A DNA stretch of 64,000 nucleotides. Origin: Agapanthus africanus (lineage: Eukaryota > Streptophyta > Magnoliopsida > Asparagales > Amaryllidaceae). This document shows positions 11,346 through 21,719 of this stretch, piece by piece. The stretch is taken from assembly GCA_030015575.1 (NCBI GenBank), contig CM057347.1, forward strand, positions 509,829,176 through 509,893,175. The letters run 5' to 3'. A program made the position numbers and the translations under genes. The notes below the pieces were generated by a model. That model was not told the origin of the DNA. It searched no databases and saw only the letters and a program-made list of their open reading frames with translations. The stretch's first letter is position 1; each line of letters opens with the position of its first letter.

Positions 11346-11503
11346 CAGGTTTAGATGAAATCATAGTTCCGTCGAGGGATCCCTAAATTGAGTTTTACCC
11401 TTGATGTGTGCTTTATTACATTTCTTTTCACTTCCTAATCTTCGTTGAATCATCATGAAATCCTTGACTAAATCTGATTTCTTTCTTGATCATCTTGCAG
11501 AAT

Positions 11504-12680
11504 ATGGACTCCTCGGGCAACTCCTCTGGTGCCGGTTCCCACAATCGTACCGAGAAGATCCCCAGCACAATGACGACCCTAGCCCAGGCTTAAGAAAGGA
11601 AGACCGATCTTCTGGCCAAGGGATTGAAGGCTGTACAGGAGACCCCAATTACCACTCTAGAGAGATCTACGGCTATCCCCGCCGCCACCGAGGGCACCTT
11701 CGTACCGACTACACAGGTTCGGATTGGTACTATTTCGGATTTCAGGAGGCTTCATCTAGCGGTTTTCACAGGATCAGCAAGTCCACTCGAGGCCGAGCAA
11801 TGGCTCATCAACATGGAGAACCTTTTGACGGCCGCTCGAGTTCCTGACGATGACTGAGTGAGCGTGGTAAAGATCCAGCTAGAAGACGAGGTACGCACGT
11901 GGTGGTCCGTCGAAGAAAGCCGGCTAGAGAAACCTATCAGATGGGACACATTCTCCGCGTGCTTTCTAGATCACTATTTTTCGGCCATTGCGAAGGCTGA
12001 GATGGAGGAGAAATTCATCATGTTGAAGAAAAATGGACGCTCAGTGGATGTCTACGCCGTAGAGTTTAACCGGATGAGTCGCTTCGCACCGTACATGGAA
12101 GCCACCAAAGCCGTCAGGGCTAGACGGTTTCAGCATGGGCTTGATATTGAACTACAACAGCTTATCGCTTCTCTTGATCTTCCGACCTTCGCTCAAGTGT
12201 TAAACGATGCTCGAGTACAGGAAAGATTGGCGGACAAGGCCAAGGGTTAACGATCGGTGGACAGGAGACCTCACGTAGTTCCACCACAGGCTACTCTTTC
12301 CCCCCGTGGAGCGATCCCTGTTCACAGGCCGGGTGTTACACAGATGAAGCGTACTTTTTCACCACAACAGCCGCAGCGGAGGGCCATGTTTTATGATTAT
12401 TGCCATAGGATAGGACACATGTAGAGAGATTGTCGTAGAGATAAAGGGCGGTGTTTGCTTTGCGGATCCAGCGAGCACAGGGTCAGCGGATGTCCCCAGA
12501 GATCTGAGCTACAGGGAGGGTCGAGCAACATCAACCGTCGTACGGCGCTTCAGCTCAAAGGGGTCCACCTCTGGTATCCTAGCAGCGGTTATTCGATCAG
12601 AGGCGGGCTTTCACCCTGTCCGCCGAGCAGGCAGAGACTTCTGGAGAAGTAGTTACAGGTACCTTCCTTATTTATTCTGT
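11504..12680 (+). pseudogene. Element A gag (decayed)
   Basis: Codes for a retrotransposon capsid-type protein that would coat the element's RNA in cytoplasmic particles. The recognisable core is around 11730-12250: a stretch with LEAEQWLINMENLL, then TWWSVEESR and LDHYF, matching the retrotrans_gag family. A Cys/His zinc-knuckle region follows (about 12390-12500). The ATG at 11504 follows the primer-binding site by about 160 bp. It is close to element B's gag, showing A and B are related families. The reading frame is broken in several places. Confidence 0.75.
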
Positions 12681-14736
12681 ACCAGCCAGAGTTCTTTTTG
12701 ATTAGGGTGCTTAGCATTGCTTTATTTCTACGCGATTTGTTGACACACACTCTGTACCTCACGAGCCGTTGACCAAGGGTTGGGAGATACATGGTAACGG
12801 AATTATTGTGTCCAACCAAGAGTATAGGTTATGCCCTGTGGTGGTTTGCGGCAGGGAATTCTATGCGAATTTCCTTTTAATCGGGACGGGCAGCTATGAC
12901 GCAATTCTCGAGATGGATTGGATGAGTACTTTCCATGTGATCATCGATTGCCGAACTAGGAAAGTGACTTTCCGCATCTCCAACCATCCTGAGTTTGTTT
13001 TCGAAGGCGGAAGCGAGTCTTTGGAGCCAGCCAAGTTTAGAGCCAAGCCAAAAGCGTTGACGGCTATGGAGATTGATGAGAGTCCAGCCCCAGAGATCAT
13101 TCGGGATTTTCTTGATGTGTTCCTTGAAAATTTACCAGGTCTACCATCTTCTCGCATCTTGGGATTCTCAATCGACTTGATTTCGGGTACATCACCAGTC
13201 TCGAAAGCACCGTACAGAATGGCACCGATGGACTTGGCAGAATTAAAGAAGTAGATAGAAGATCTTTTGGACAAGGGATTTATCCGTCCAAGTGCCTCCC
13301 CATGGGGTGCTCCTGTGTTACTGGTTAAGAAGAAGGACGGTTCCTTGTGCATGTGCATTGACTACCGGGAGTTAAACGGGATGACCGTGAAGAACAAGTA
13401 CCCCATCCCCCGCATCGATGACTTACTCGTTCAGCTTGGTGGTGCTCGAGTATTTTCTAAACTAGACCTTCGGTCAGGGTATCACCAAATCAGGGTTAAG
13501 ACAGAGGATATATGCAAGACGGCTTTCCGAACCTGTTATGGCCACTACGAGTTTCTTATGATGTCGTTCGGTGTTACCAATGCATCGACTATATTTATGG
13601 ACTTGATGAACAGAGCTTTCTCCAAGTACTTGGATCAGTTTGTCGTTGTATTCATCGACGACATTCTCGTCTATTCGAGAAGTCGAGAGGAGCATGCCGA
13701 GCACCTACGAATTATGTTGTAGGTTCTACGGGAGGAGAAGTTCTATGCTAAGCTAAGCAAGTGCGAGTTTTGGCTCAACAAGGTATAATTCCTGGGGCAT
13801 GTCGTTTCGGGTGACAGCATTTCAGTGGATCCGACGAAAATCGAATCTATCTGAGACTGGCCGACACTAAAATCAGTTGCTGAGATAAAAAGTTTCTTGG
13901 GATTGGCTGGATATTATCGGCGGTTCGTCCAAGATTTCGCCAGAGTAGCGGGACCCTTAACGAAGCTCACATGGAAGGAGGTGCCGTATGTTTGGTCGGA
14001 GGAATGCACCCAGGCGTTCGAGCTGTTGAAACTGAAGTTGACCAAGACTACAATCCTGACTGTGCCAGACAGCTCGGGTGGCTTAGTTGTTCATAGTGAT
14101 GCGTCGGGAAAAGATTTGGATTGTGTATTAATGCAGCACGGTCGAGTGGTGGCTTATGCGTATCGTCAGCTGAAAACTCACGAGAAGAACTACCCCACGC
14201 ACGACATGGAGTTAGCGGCCGTTGTGTTCACCTTAAAGATTTGGAGGCATTACTTGCTAGGCGAGAAAGTGGAGGTGTACACGGATCACAAAAGTTTGAA
14301 GTACATGTTCACTCAGAAGGAACTGAATATGAGACAACGTAGATGGTTGGAATTGATGGCGAACTACAATATTGATCTGCAGTATCATCCGGGGAAGGTG
14401 AACGTCATTCCTGATGCTCTCAGTCGCAGGCCGTCAGCTGCGTTGCTGACTTGTCAGAAAGGGATTCTCGATGACCTTCAGAGACTCGAGTTGGAGGTAG
14501 TTGCACCGGGTGTTCCCGGATAGTTCTGGCAGTTGCAGATTCAATCATCGCTCATAGATCGTAACAAAGTTGCACAGGCTGGAGACTCTCAATTGCAGAA
14601 GTCCATAGGGTCAGTCGAGGCTGGTTTGAGGACGGATTTGCAGATTCACGAAGATGGTTCTCTAAGATTTGGCAGTTGGTTGTGTCTTCCAAAGGGGGGT
14701 ATTCAAGATGAAGTTCTAGCTGAAGCACATAGTTCC
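12681..14736 (+). pseudogene. Element A protease, reverse transcriptase, RNase H (decayed)
   Basis: In order: protease region with IGTGSYDAILEMDWM (about 12880-12920); reverse transcriptase with the YRELN block and [11 protein letters not shown] catalytic block (about 13090-13760); RNase H with VVHSDASGK and [11 protein letters not shown] (about 13900-14430); and the start of the integrase zinc-binding region ending at AHSS. Here element B is inserted. The order PR-RT-RH-INT is that of Ty3/gypsy. Several breaks are present, so no functional polyprotein is expected from this copy. Confidence 0.85.
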
Positions 14737-17475
14737 TGTCACGCCCCGCTTCCCAAAATATGGAAAACGAGGGATGACTAGGCCAGCCATGCTCCTACGG
14801 TCAAGGAATAATCCCGCCATAGTCACGCTTCGGCTTCTAGCATTACATGGTAATCAGTAAACAAAGCACAGAAGTAAAGGAAATACATCACTAAATTATT
14901 ACATCAACTTTCATTGTTCATAATTTACAATAAAACAAGAAAAATAACTACTAACCAAGTTCGAATACAAGATTTCTTTAGGGAAAGCAGTAAAAGTGAA
15001 GGAGGTACTCCCGACTAAATCTCCGCAAGCTCGAAGGGCAAGTCTGACTCCTGTACTGGTTCTTCCTCGAGGTATGAGCATGCATACTCAGGTCGTTAGA
15101 GCGACGTAATAGCATTATTATAATAGTGACAAGTAACAAGCAAAGAAGGTAATAACAGTGGAAATAAAATGCAGGTAATCAATATGTCACTAACTGATGC
15201 AAAATATGATCTGTGTCCCTATCAGTCTCTAAGTCATCTTTGAAATCGAGTTGTGGAAAGGAAGATCATGTTTAACGAGGGTCTCGTACATACCCGAGAC
15301 TACGGCCCGCTATCGTCCGGGACATAACCCTATCAGCCGGACCGCTAGGCCCAACCTAATATATATAAGAGTCATTGTTCGAATGATCATCCTCTAAATC
15401 ACTGTTCTCGCTAAATACAATGCTCTTTCTACTTCAATTTCCCCTCAGGTTTACACTATTTATGAGTATGGTCTAGTCATGTACAAGTATGCACCAATAA
15501 CACGGTTTTTGTCACTGTTCACTGTATTGTTCATTGTCACGAATCATTCATTTTTTCACTGGCATACTTGACACTCCTAAACCAATACCATTCATGCATG
15601 ACAATGCATTGTACACTGAATAATAACGCGCACTATCACTATAAGTATGGCAATCGGGTAAAATATGTGCATTTATGCGGTTAACAAGTCATGTGTAATA
15701 CGAACTATTATGCACCTGATGAACATATAAAAATTTCATTAAATCATAAATTCAAAATTCAGTAAAATGATACAAAGGTGATAGCAAGTAAACTCAGTCG
15801 GAAGTTCAGCAAAATTTATTTCAGTGCAATCGGATTTCGGGTTTTCAAGTTACAGCCGTTTCATGTTAAGTGTTCGCTACTGGAAATTCAGTTCCTGAAC
15901 TGAATGTCCATTTCACAACACAATTTTCACCCTGTTGGGATCAAAATTAGGCGACTCTATAGTTGAACGAAATTTAGGTTTATCAATAGGGTTTCCAACG
16001 CACTATACGGATTCTCAATCGTGCCTCTACGTTAGAAGTTATGTACTGTACAACAATGCGGTATCACTTCTGTTTCTGTTTGGTACTGCTATATGTCCTG
16101 TTAATCTAAATTACAGTTTAAATAGTAAACAACAGTGAAAAGGGGTGAAATCACTTTCATTAGTTATATAGCTGTTTCATATTCGCTATGGTATAGGGTT
16201 CCACAATATAAAAAGTTCGAGCAGCAAAGGGTAAGCATTACAAGATGGAAATCAACAGCCAGAGCTGCTCTGGACTGCAGTCCAGAGCCGCTCTCCGAAC
16301 CCGTTTCCGTCATCTCTTCAGCATAGAAACAATTTAAAACTTTTATGAGGTTCTAGGTCGTTGAGTCGGCTTCAATTTGAGCCCTTGAACGCATCATTCC
16401 AATTTACAAACAATTAGTTATGATTTTTATAAGCTTCAGACGCGGGAAATTTTCAGTTTTAACAGGTGTAAACAGGGATGATCGTTCACGTCAGTAACAA
16501 CTGTATTTTTCAGCCAAAATGATACACGATGTTCATTACTATGCGGGCCAACTTATGTGATCAATTTCAGTCAGTTTAATGGAAGGTTTTTGTTCGGGTT
16601 TTGCATCAAACACTTGCGTCATATAAATTTGCACGAATTGTATACACGAAATTCATAGGGTTTCGAATTGTAACAGGACAATTTAGCATGAAGCAAGTAG
16701 GGTACTTGCCTGAAAACACGTTGACGACGCACGGCAGTGGCAACGGCGCGAACGCGACCCGGACACGGCACGGCGAGCTCGGTGGGCAGTTGAGGGATTC
16801 AGGTTCGAAGAGGCTCCGGTCTTGGATGATGAAGGCGATGAAGACAGTGGCTGTAGGAGTTGGGCTCGGCTGGAGTTTGGTCAGCGGTTAGACGCCGGAG
16901 AGGGTGCAGCGAGGGGGTCTCCTCGGGTCGGTGAAGCTCGGAGTTGGGGTTGCAGCGATGGAGTGAGGTAGTGGAGGGTTTGCAAGGGAGGCTCGGTGAG
17001 TAGTTGGGTGCCGGGTTCGGTCGTGCAGGTGAGGTGGGGAGTAGGTAAAGTGGGGCTTGGGTTTTGAAGAGAGAAGCGAGGGAGGAATGACGAGGTGATG
17101 CCGGCGTGGTAGCTACGGCGATGGGCAAACGCGGTCGTGGGCGTGGGCGAGAGAGTGAGCGGGAAGATATGGGGAGGGAGCGAGAGAGAACGAGAGTGAG
17201 GGGGTAGAGTTAGAGAGACGAGGAGAGGTTTGAATGGAGCGCGCGAGGTCGTGGTCGACGAGCGGGGACGTGGGGAGACAATACGGGGGCGACGGCGACG
17301 TGGAGCACGTAGGGAGAAAGAGCAGGAAAAAGAAAAGAGTGGGGAAGAGGATGGAGGCGTGTCGGGTCGGGTTTGGTAGAGGCATGGGCTGGGCTTGGGA
17401 CGGAGGTATTGGGATTAATTTGATTATTTAGTTTTGTGTAAAAGGAAAAGAATATGAAAGTGGGCTGGGCTTAGT

Positions 17476-17528
<53 letters not shown>

Positions 17529-17688
17529 TTGATTTTGTTTTGGGCTGGGGTTTATTTGTTTAGGAAAATTTAATTATTAAAAATCTAAGCAACCAATTTC
17601 ATACGAAAATACGAGGAAAAATAGGAAAACATTCGGGGACTTGGAAAATATAGAAAAATTTCATTTACGGAACTGGGAATTTACATCA
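14737..17688 (-). mobile_element. Element B 3' LTR
   Basis: About 2.95 kb. On the minus strand it starts TGATGTAAATTCCC and ends GGGCGTGACA. It aligns throughout with the 5' LTR at 48756-51689. It shares layout with A's LTRs: AT-rich start, (TA)n tract, GC-rich pyrimidine-rich stretch (16700-17400), AT-rich remainder. Minus-strand open frames at 16799-17385 fall in the GC-rich stretch and have no known domain. Confidence 0.88.
17479..17525. repeat. (TA)n microsatellite in element B 3' LTR
   Basis: A pure AT tract, with a shorter partner at about 51488-51528 in the 5' LTR. Confidence 0.95.
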
Positions 17689-17706
17689 TACCCTCCTTAC
17701 AAAAAT
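17689..17706 (-). promoter_or_regulatory. Element B polypurine tract
   Basis: On the minus strand TTTTTGTAAGGAGGGTA immediately precedes the LTR start TGATG. It would prime plus-strand DNA synthesis. The same layout (AAAGGAGGGTA) precedes A's 3' LTR. Confidence 0.85.
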
Positions 17707-17747
17707 TTCGTCCTCAAAATTTAAAAAGAGACAACGAAACAGCAGCA

Positions 17748-18286
17748 CTAAATAAATAGATGTGGAAAACGTGCATGGATATCTTCCTCACGCTTCCAGG
17801 TTGATTCTCCTGGGGAACGACCGTCCCAAGACACTCGGACTAACGGAATGACCTTATTCTTCAGCACTTTCTCTCTGCGGTCGTGGATGGTGGTGGGCTG
17901 CTCCTCGTAAGATAGGTCAGTACCCAAAGCTAACTCCAAATAGTCCAGAACTTGGCTCTCATCCCGAACGTAACGCCGCAACTGAGATACGTGGAAGGTA
18001 TTGTGCACACCAGCTAGCGATGGAGGCAAGGCAAGTCGATAGGCTACCTCTCCTACTCGCTCTAGCACCTCAAAGGGTCTGATGAAACGGGGACTGAGTT
18101 TCCCGCGACCTCCAAACCTGATAACTCCGCGGGTAGGGAAAATTTTCAGGAAAACGTGATCTCCGACTTCAAATTCTAGTGCTCTCCTACTGGTATCCGT
18201 CCAACTCTTCTGCCGATCCTGAGCCGTCTTAATGCGCTGCCTGATCATTTGGACCTTGTCGACTGTCTGAACAATAAGCTCGGGAC
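17748..18286 (-). pseudogene. Element B integrase C-terminal part with chromodomain-like tail
   Basis: Reads ELIVQTVDKVQMIRQRIK, then FEVGDHVFLKIFPTRGV and FHVSQLRRYV, and ends in a chromodomain-like segment (VIPLVRVSW ... ESTWKREEDI ... FPHLF). This tail defines chromoviruses and is thought to steer integration by binding histone marks. The upstream remainder of the integrase lies beyond element D, at 44736 onward. The frame to its end at 17748 is open. Confidence 0.85.
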
Positions 18287-18711
18287 TGTTCCCCTCCGAA
18301 GGACGGCGCACAGGACCGCGGTGTCCTGACGCTGAGATTCGGGGCAGATGCTATTTGGTTTTATCCGTCCACCTCTCCGGAGATGCCAAGTTGATTTATG
18401 ACACCGTGTATCGGAGGTTTAGACGGATGCGACCGATGTAGCAGACTTCGTCAGATTCCCCCTCGCTTGAGGGGTTTTTTTATTGTGGGGACGCTCTTCC
18501 CTGCAGGCGCAAGCCCCTACAGTTAATTATGCTACCGCATCGCGGTAACAACTTTCTCCTTCTCCAGAATTTCACTTCTTGTCATGTGTGTTTGTTTGAT
18601 TTGTGGTTGCCCGTGGATTGTATACGGAGACTGAGTAATGCCGTCGCCCGTAAGACGTGGACTAGTCCAAATCCGTATTTACTTAGATTTGGGTTTGGTG
18701 TTTTTAGTTTA

Positions 18712-18990
18712 AGGATGCATTAGTCGCGTTGCGGCTAAGATCAACTTAAACATTCGTTAAGGATACGTTAGTCCTGTTTTGAGATTAAGATCAACTTAAC
18801 GGGATAATCCATTTAATATCTGGCCATCGGGACTCGTCACCTCTCTAACGTCGTTGAAGGATTACAACGGCAGATGTCAGAGGAGTTCAGAGATGTACCC
18901 TTGAACCAAGATTGATTTGGAGTTTTATAGTCCGTTTGAATGTTTAAGGATACGTTAGCCGTGTTTGGGGGCTAAGATCAACTTAAACGG
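18712..18990. repeat. Palindromic ~45-bp repeats in D's LTR
   Basis: Three units of the form TTAAGGAT-x-TTAG-loop-CTAA-x-ATCAACTTAA occur near 18708, 18757 and 18945. The arms pair (GTTTAAG with CTTAAAC, TTAG with CTAA) while the loops differ. The same units lie in the 5' LTR near 39310, 39360/42584 (split by solo LTR E) and 42770. Confidence 0.75.
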
Positions 18991-19035
18991 GATCGTTTAG
19001 ATCCGGAAAAAGAGCATTTGGAGGCTCTATTGTTC

Positions 19036-19385
19036 CAGTTTAGGGACGTAGTGGTCCATAGGTAGTTTAGGGACGTTGCGGTCCATGCTCCAGTTTAGGG
19101 ACATGGGGGTCCGTATACCAGTTTAGAGACATGGTGGTCCGCTATTAGTTTAAGGACGTTTCGGTCCAACATTAGTTTAAGGACGTTTCGGTCCATCGCC
19201 AGTTTAAGGACGTAGTGGTCCATCATTAGTTTAAGAACGTTTCGGTCCAATGTTAGTTTAAGGACGTTTCGGTCCAACACCAGTTTAAGGACGTTTCGGT
19301 CCATCACCAGTTTAAGGACGTAGTGGTCCATCATTAGTTTAAGGACGTTTCGGTCCACGAGTTTAAGGACCCAGCAGTCCAAATT
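19036..19385 (-). repeat. 27-bp hairpin tandem array in D's 3' LTR
   Basis: About thirteen units of the type AGTTTAAGGACGTTTCGGTCC plus a 6-7 bp spacer. Each has GGAC pairing with GTCC around GTTTCG or GTAGTG. Because the period is a multiple of three, the minus strand reads as a 9-residue repeat (MDRNVLKLM-like); this is probably a by-product. A matching array of about twelve units is in the 5' LTR at 42857-43203, and two units recur at 29343-29395. Confidence 0.85.
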
Positions 19386-20802
19386 GATGTGTGGTTGTCG
19401 GGACCCGTCACCTCTCTGACGTCGTTGAAGGATTACAACGATGGGTGTCAGAGGAGCTCGGAGATGTACCTTCGAACCGGATGTAAATTGATTTAGGAGA
19501 GCAGCCTTGCTCAGTCAATTTAGTTTGAGAACTTACGGCCATGATTAGGCTAAGTCCAGTTGAATATTCAACATTTTTATTTGCATTTGGCCTGTTTGGC
19601 CTTTACTAGGGCTTTGCCCCTTTTTAATAATGCACTACATTATTTTTGTTTTGTTTGGGCTCTGCCCTTTCATAAATGATGCAGAGCATCTATCTTGTTT
19701 GGGCTCTGCCCTTTTTAAAATGCGTAGCATTTTATTATTTCGTTTGGGCTCTGCCCATTTATAAATGATACAGAGCATCAATTTAATTAGGCCTGTTTGG
19801 TCTCTTAATTGGGCCTGGCCCTTCAGGAAAAGAAATGCATTGCATTTGTCAGGCGCTTTGCGCCAGTAACTGAGCGCAAGCGCTTGTGGTGAGGACACGT
19901 GTCATGCTCTGGTGAGCGCAAGCGCAACAGCGCAGTGCGCTGCACTGTTGCGCTGCTGACACGTGGCGCGCTCTGTTAAGTTGCGCCGACAAAGGAGCGC
20001 AACAACGCAATTTTTCAAGTGCAAAGCACTGTTTTATATTTTGATTGATTTTAAATCAAAGAAAACAAGTTTTCTTTTGTTTTCAAAGAACCAATGGTTC
20101 ATAAGAAAGTGCAAAGCACTATTATTACTTATTTTTCTTTTTATTTAAGATTATTGATCTTATTCTTAGATCAATAATCTATCCATAAGAGAATTTTCTC
20201 TTTTTCCTAAAGGTTTTTACCTTCTGTTGTTCTTGAGGAGTTCTCAAGAGTTCTCTTCTTTTTTTTTTTTTTAGAAAGATCTTCCTCCTTTTGATTTGAG
20301 GTTTGGGGTCCTTTTTATAATGCCCATAAATTAGTTAAATTTGTTAAAGAGATTTTTCTCTGAGTGATTTGGGGAATTTTCCCCACCGTTGGATCTTTGA
20401 TCCAAGGGCTTCTGCTTTGCAGAAGAAAATCTTTTTGTTTTAACAAGAACAGAAAAGATTTCTTAGAAATTTAATTCTGTTTGGCGCAGATGCCCCAGCG
20501 CGTGACACGTGTCGCGCAGCGCACAGCGCAGCGCTACTGCGCTGACACGTGTCGTGCAGCGCACAGCGCAGCGCAACTGCGCTAGCGCATCTGCGCTGAC
20601 ACGTGTCGCGCAGCGCAGTGCTTGCGCAACTGAAGCGTTGTTTCCTTTAATAGAGTTCTGCTCTGATTGGGTGCGCCTTCTTGGGCGCTGCGCTGACGTA
20701 TCAGCGCCTGACATGTGGCGCGTTGCGCCCGAGATTTGAAGCGTTGCTTCAAAATTTTGAATTTTGAATTTCAACAGAGCTTTGCTCTGATTGGGCGAAA
20801 CA

Positions 20803-20818
20803 AATGTCCCCCCCACCG
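20803..20818 (-). promoter_or_regulatory. Element D polypurine tract
   Basis: On the minus strand GGTGGGGGGGACATT directly precedes the 3' LTR start TGTTTCG, the expected place and composition for the plus-strand primer. Confidence 0.75.
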
Positions 20819-20825
20819 TTGCGCT

Positions 20826-20914
20826 CACGTGGCGCACACGTGAGTGCAGCGGTGGCAAACTCCTGATCGTTGGATCAAGGGGTGAGCTCAAGGGGCGCAA
20901 GCGCCTTATAAATA
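20826..20914 (+). promoter_or_regulatory. Candidate promoter of the antisense accessory gene
   Basis: Just inside D's 3' LTR, on the strand opposite to gag-pol, two G-box cores CACGTG (20826-20831, 20837-20842) form a larger inverted repeat (CTCACGTG ... CACGTGAG). They are followed by a consensus plant TATA box TATAAATA at 20907-20914. Transcription would start near 20940-20950 and run into the leader and the gene at 21720. Grande elements are known to transcribe an antisense gene from their own promoter; applying that here is inference. Confidence 0.6.
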
Positions 20915-20939
20915 GGACCTCTGGCCCTTAGAAAAATCT

Positions 20940-21719
20940 TACCGTTTTAAGATTTTTATTTTCCAGAGCTTTGCTCTCACTCAAGAATTTCAGAGCTTTG
21001 CTCATTTCTAAAGTCAGAAACTTTAGGTAAAAATTAATTTAAATCAAATTAATTTAACTTAATCTCAACCAAAGAGCTTTGCTCTCACAGATCTTTCGAT
21101 CTAAAGGGATCCCCATTGGGGTTTCATAAACAGAGCTTTGCTCTCAAAACTTATAGATCTACAGGGATCTTGTTCATGGGTTTTAACCCATGAACAGAGC
21201 TTTGCTCATAGATCTAAAAATAGCTCTTTTAGATTTGAAAAATGAAGAGTCTTTTTATAAATTTTTCATGAGTCTTTCAAGATTCCAAAATTTTTAATTC
21301 TTTTAAGTGTAATTTTTTTTTTCTGATGGACCTTTTCCATTATTACCACAGAGCCATGCTTCTTTAAGGAATCTTATCTCCCTGGGATCAGAGTTTGACA
21401 AGTGTCACTCTGTGACAGAGCTTTGCTCTGAAAGAGAAGATTTTCTCCTTGTCTCTAGGGATTCTTCCCCCCCACTTTTTTTAAAAATGGGAATGTTTTC
21501 TTGGGGACCAACTAACAATCTCATCCAATGATGAGGTTGTCTTATTAACTGACGTATTGTCATCCAGATTTTATGGGTCCCCCTTTGGTCTCCTACTCAC
21601 TGCACTGATGTGTGGTGTAATTAATTAATTTTAATTTAATTAATGCATTTTCTTTTTTTTTTAGACGCCAAACGTTGGAATTACAACACTAACGGCTAAA
21701 TTGTTCTTTTGCAGTGATC
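20940..21719 (+). other. Hairpin-rich leader of the antisense gene with a possible 5'-UTR intron
   Basis: AGAGCTTTGCTCT or a close form occurs six or more times (near 20964, 20995, 21070, 21131, 21196, 21417), each a perfect five-base stem. Others include AGATCTTTCGATCT and a CATGGGTT/AACCCATG pair near 21176. A donor-like TTTAGGTAAAAATT near 21026 and acceptor TTCTTTTGCAG ending at 21714 would make a leader intron whose exon begins 6 bp before the ATG. Confidence 0.45.

Larger units (their letters stand above)
18287..20802 (-). mobile_element. Element D 3' LTR
   Basis: 2,516 bp, ends TGTTCCCCTCC (18287) and GGGCGAAACA (20802), aligned with the 5' LTR. On the minus strand U3 starts at 20802. 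CACGTG cores at 20506, 20546 and 20600 lie about 190-290 bp upstream of a TATA box (TATAAAAAG, 20319-20311). R/U5 then holds micro-hairpins, a 27-bp hairpin array (19036-19385) and larger palindromic repeats (18700-18990). CCCCTC and GAGGGG pair near 18470. Confidence 0.88.

Noticed and set aside
14737-17688. Initial reading of this segment as an independent solo LTR
   Set aside because: It has a matching partner at 48756-51689, a polypurine tract and integrase tail beside it, so it is the 3' LTR of element B.
19095-19382. Minus-strand frame with repeated MDRNVLKLM-like units
   Set aside because: By-product of the 27-bp hairpin array in the LTR; same in the partner LTR at 42944-43204.
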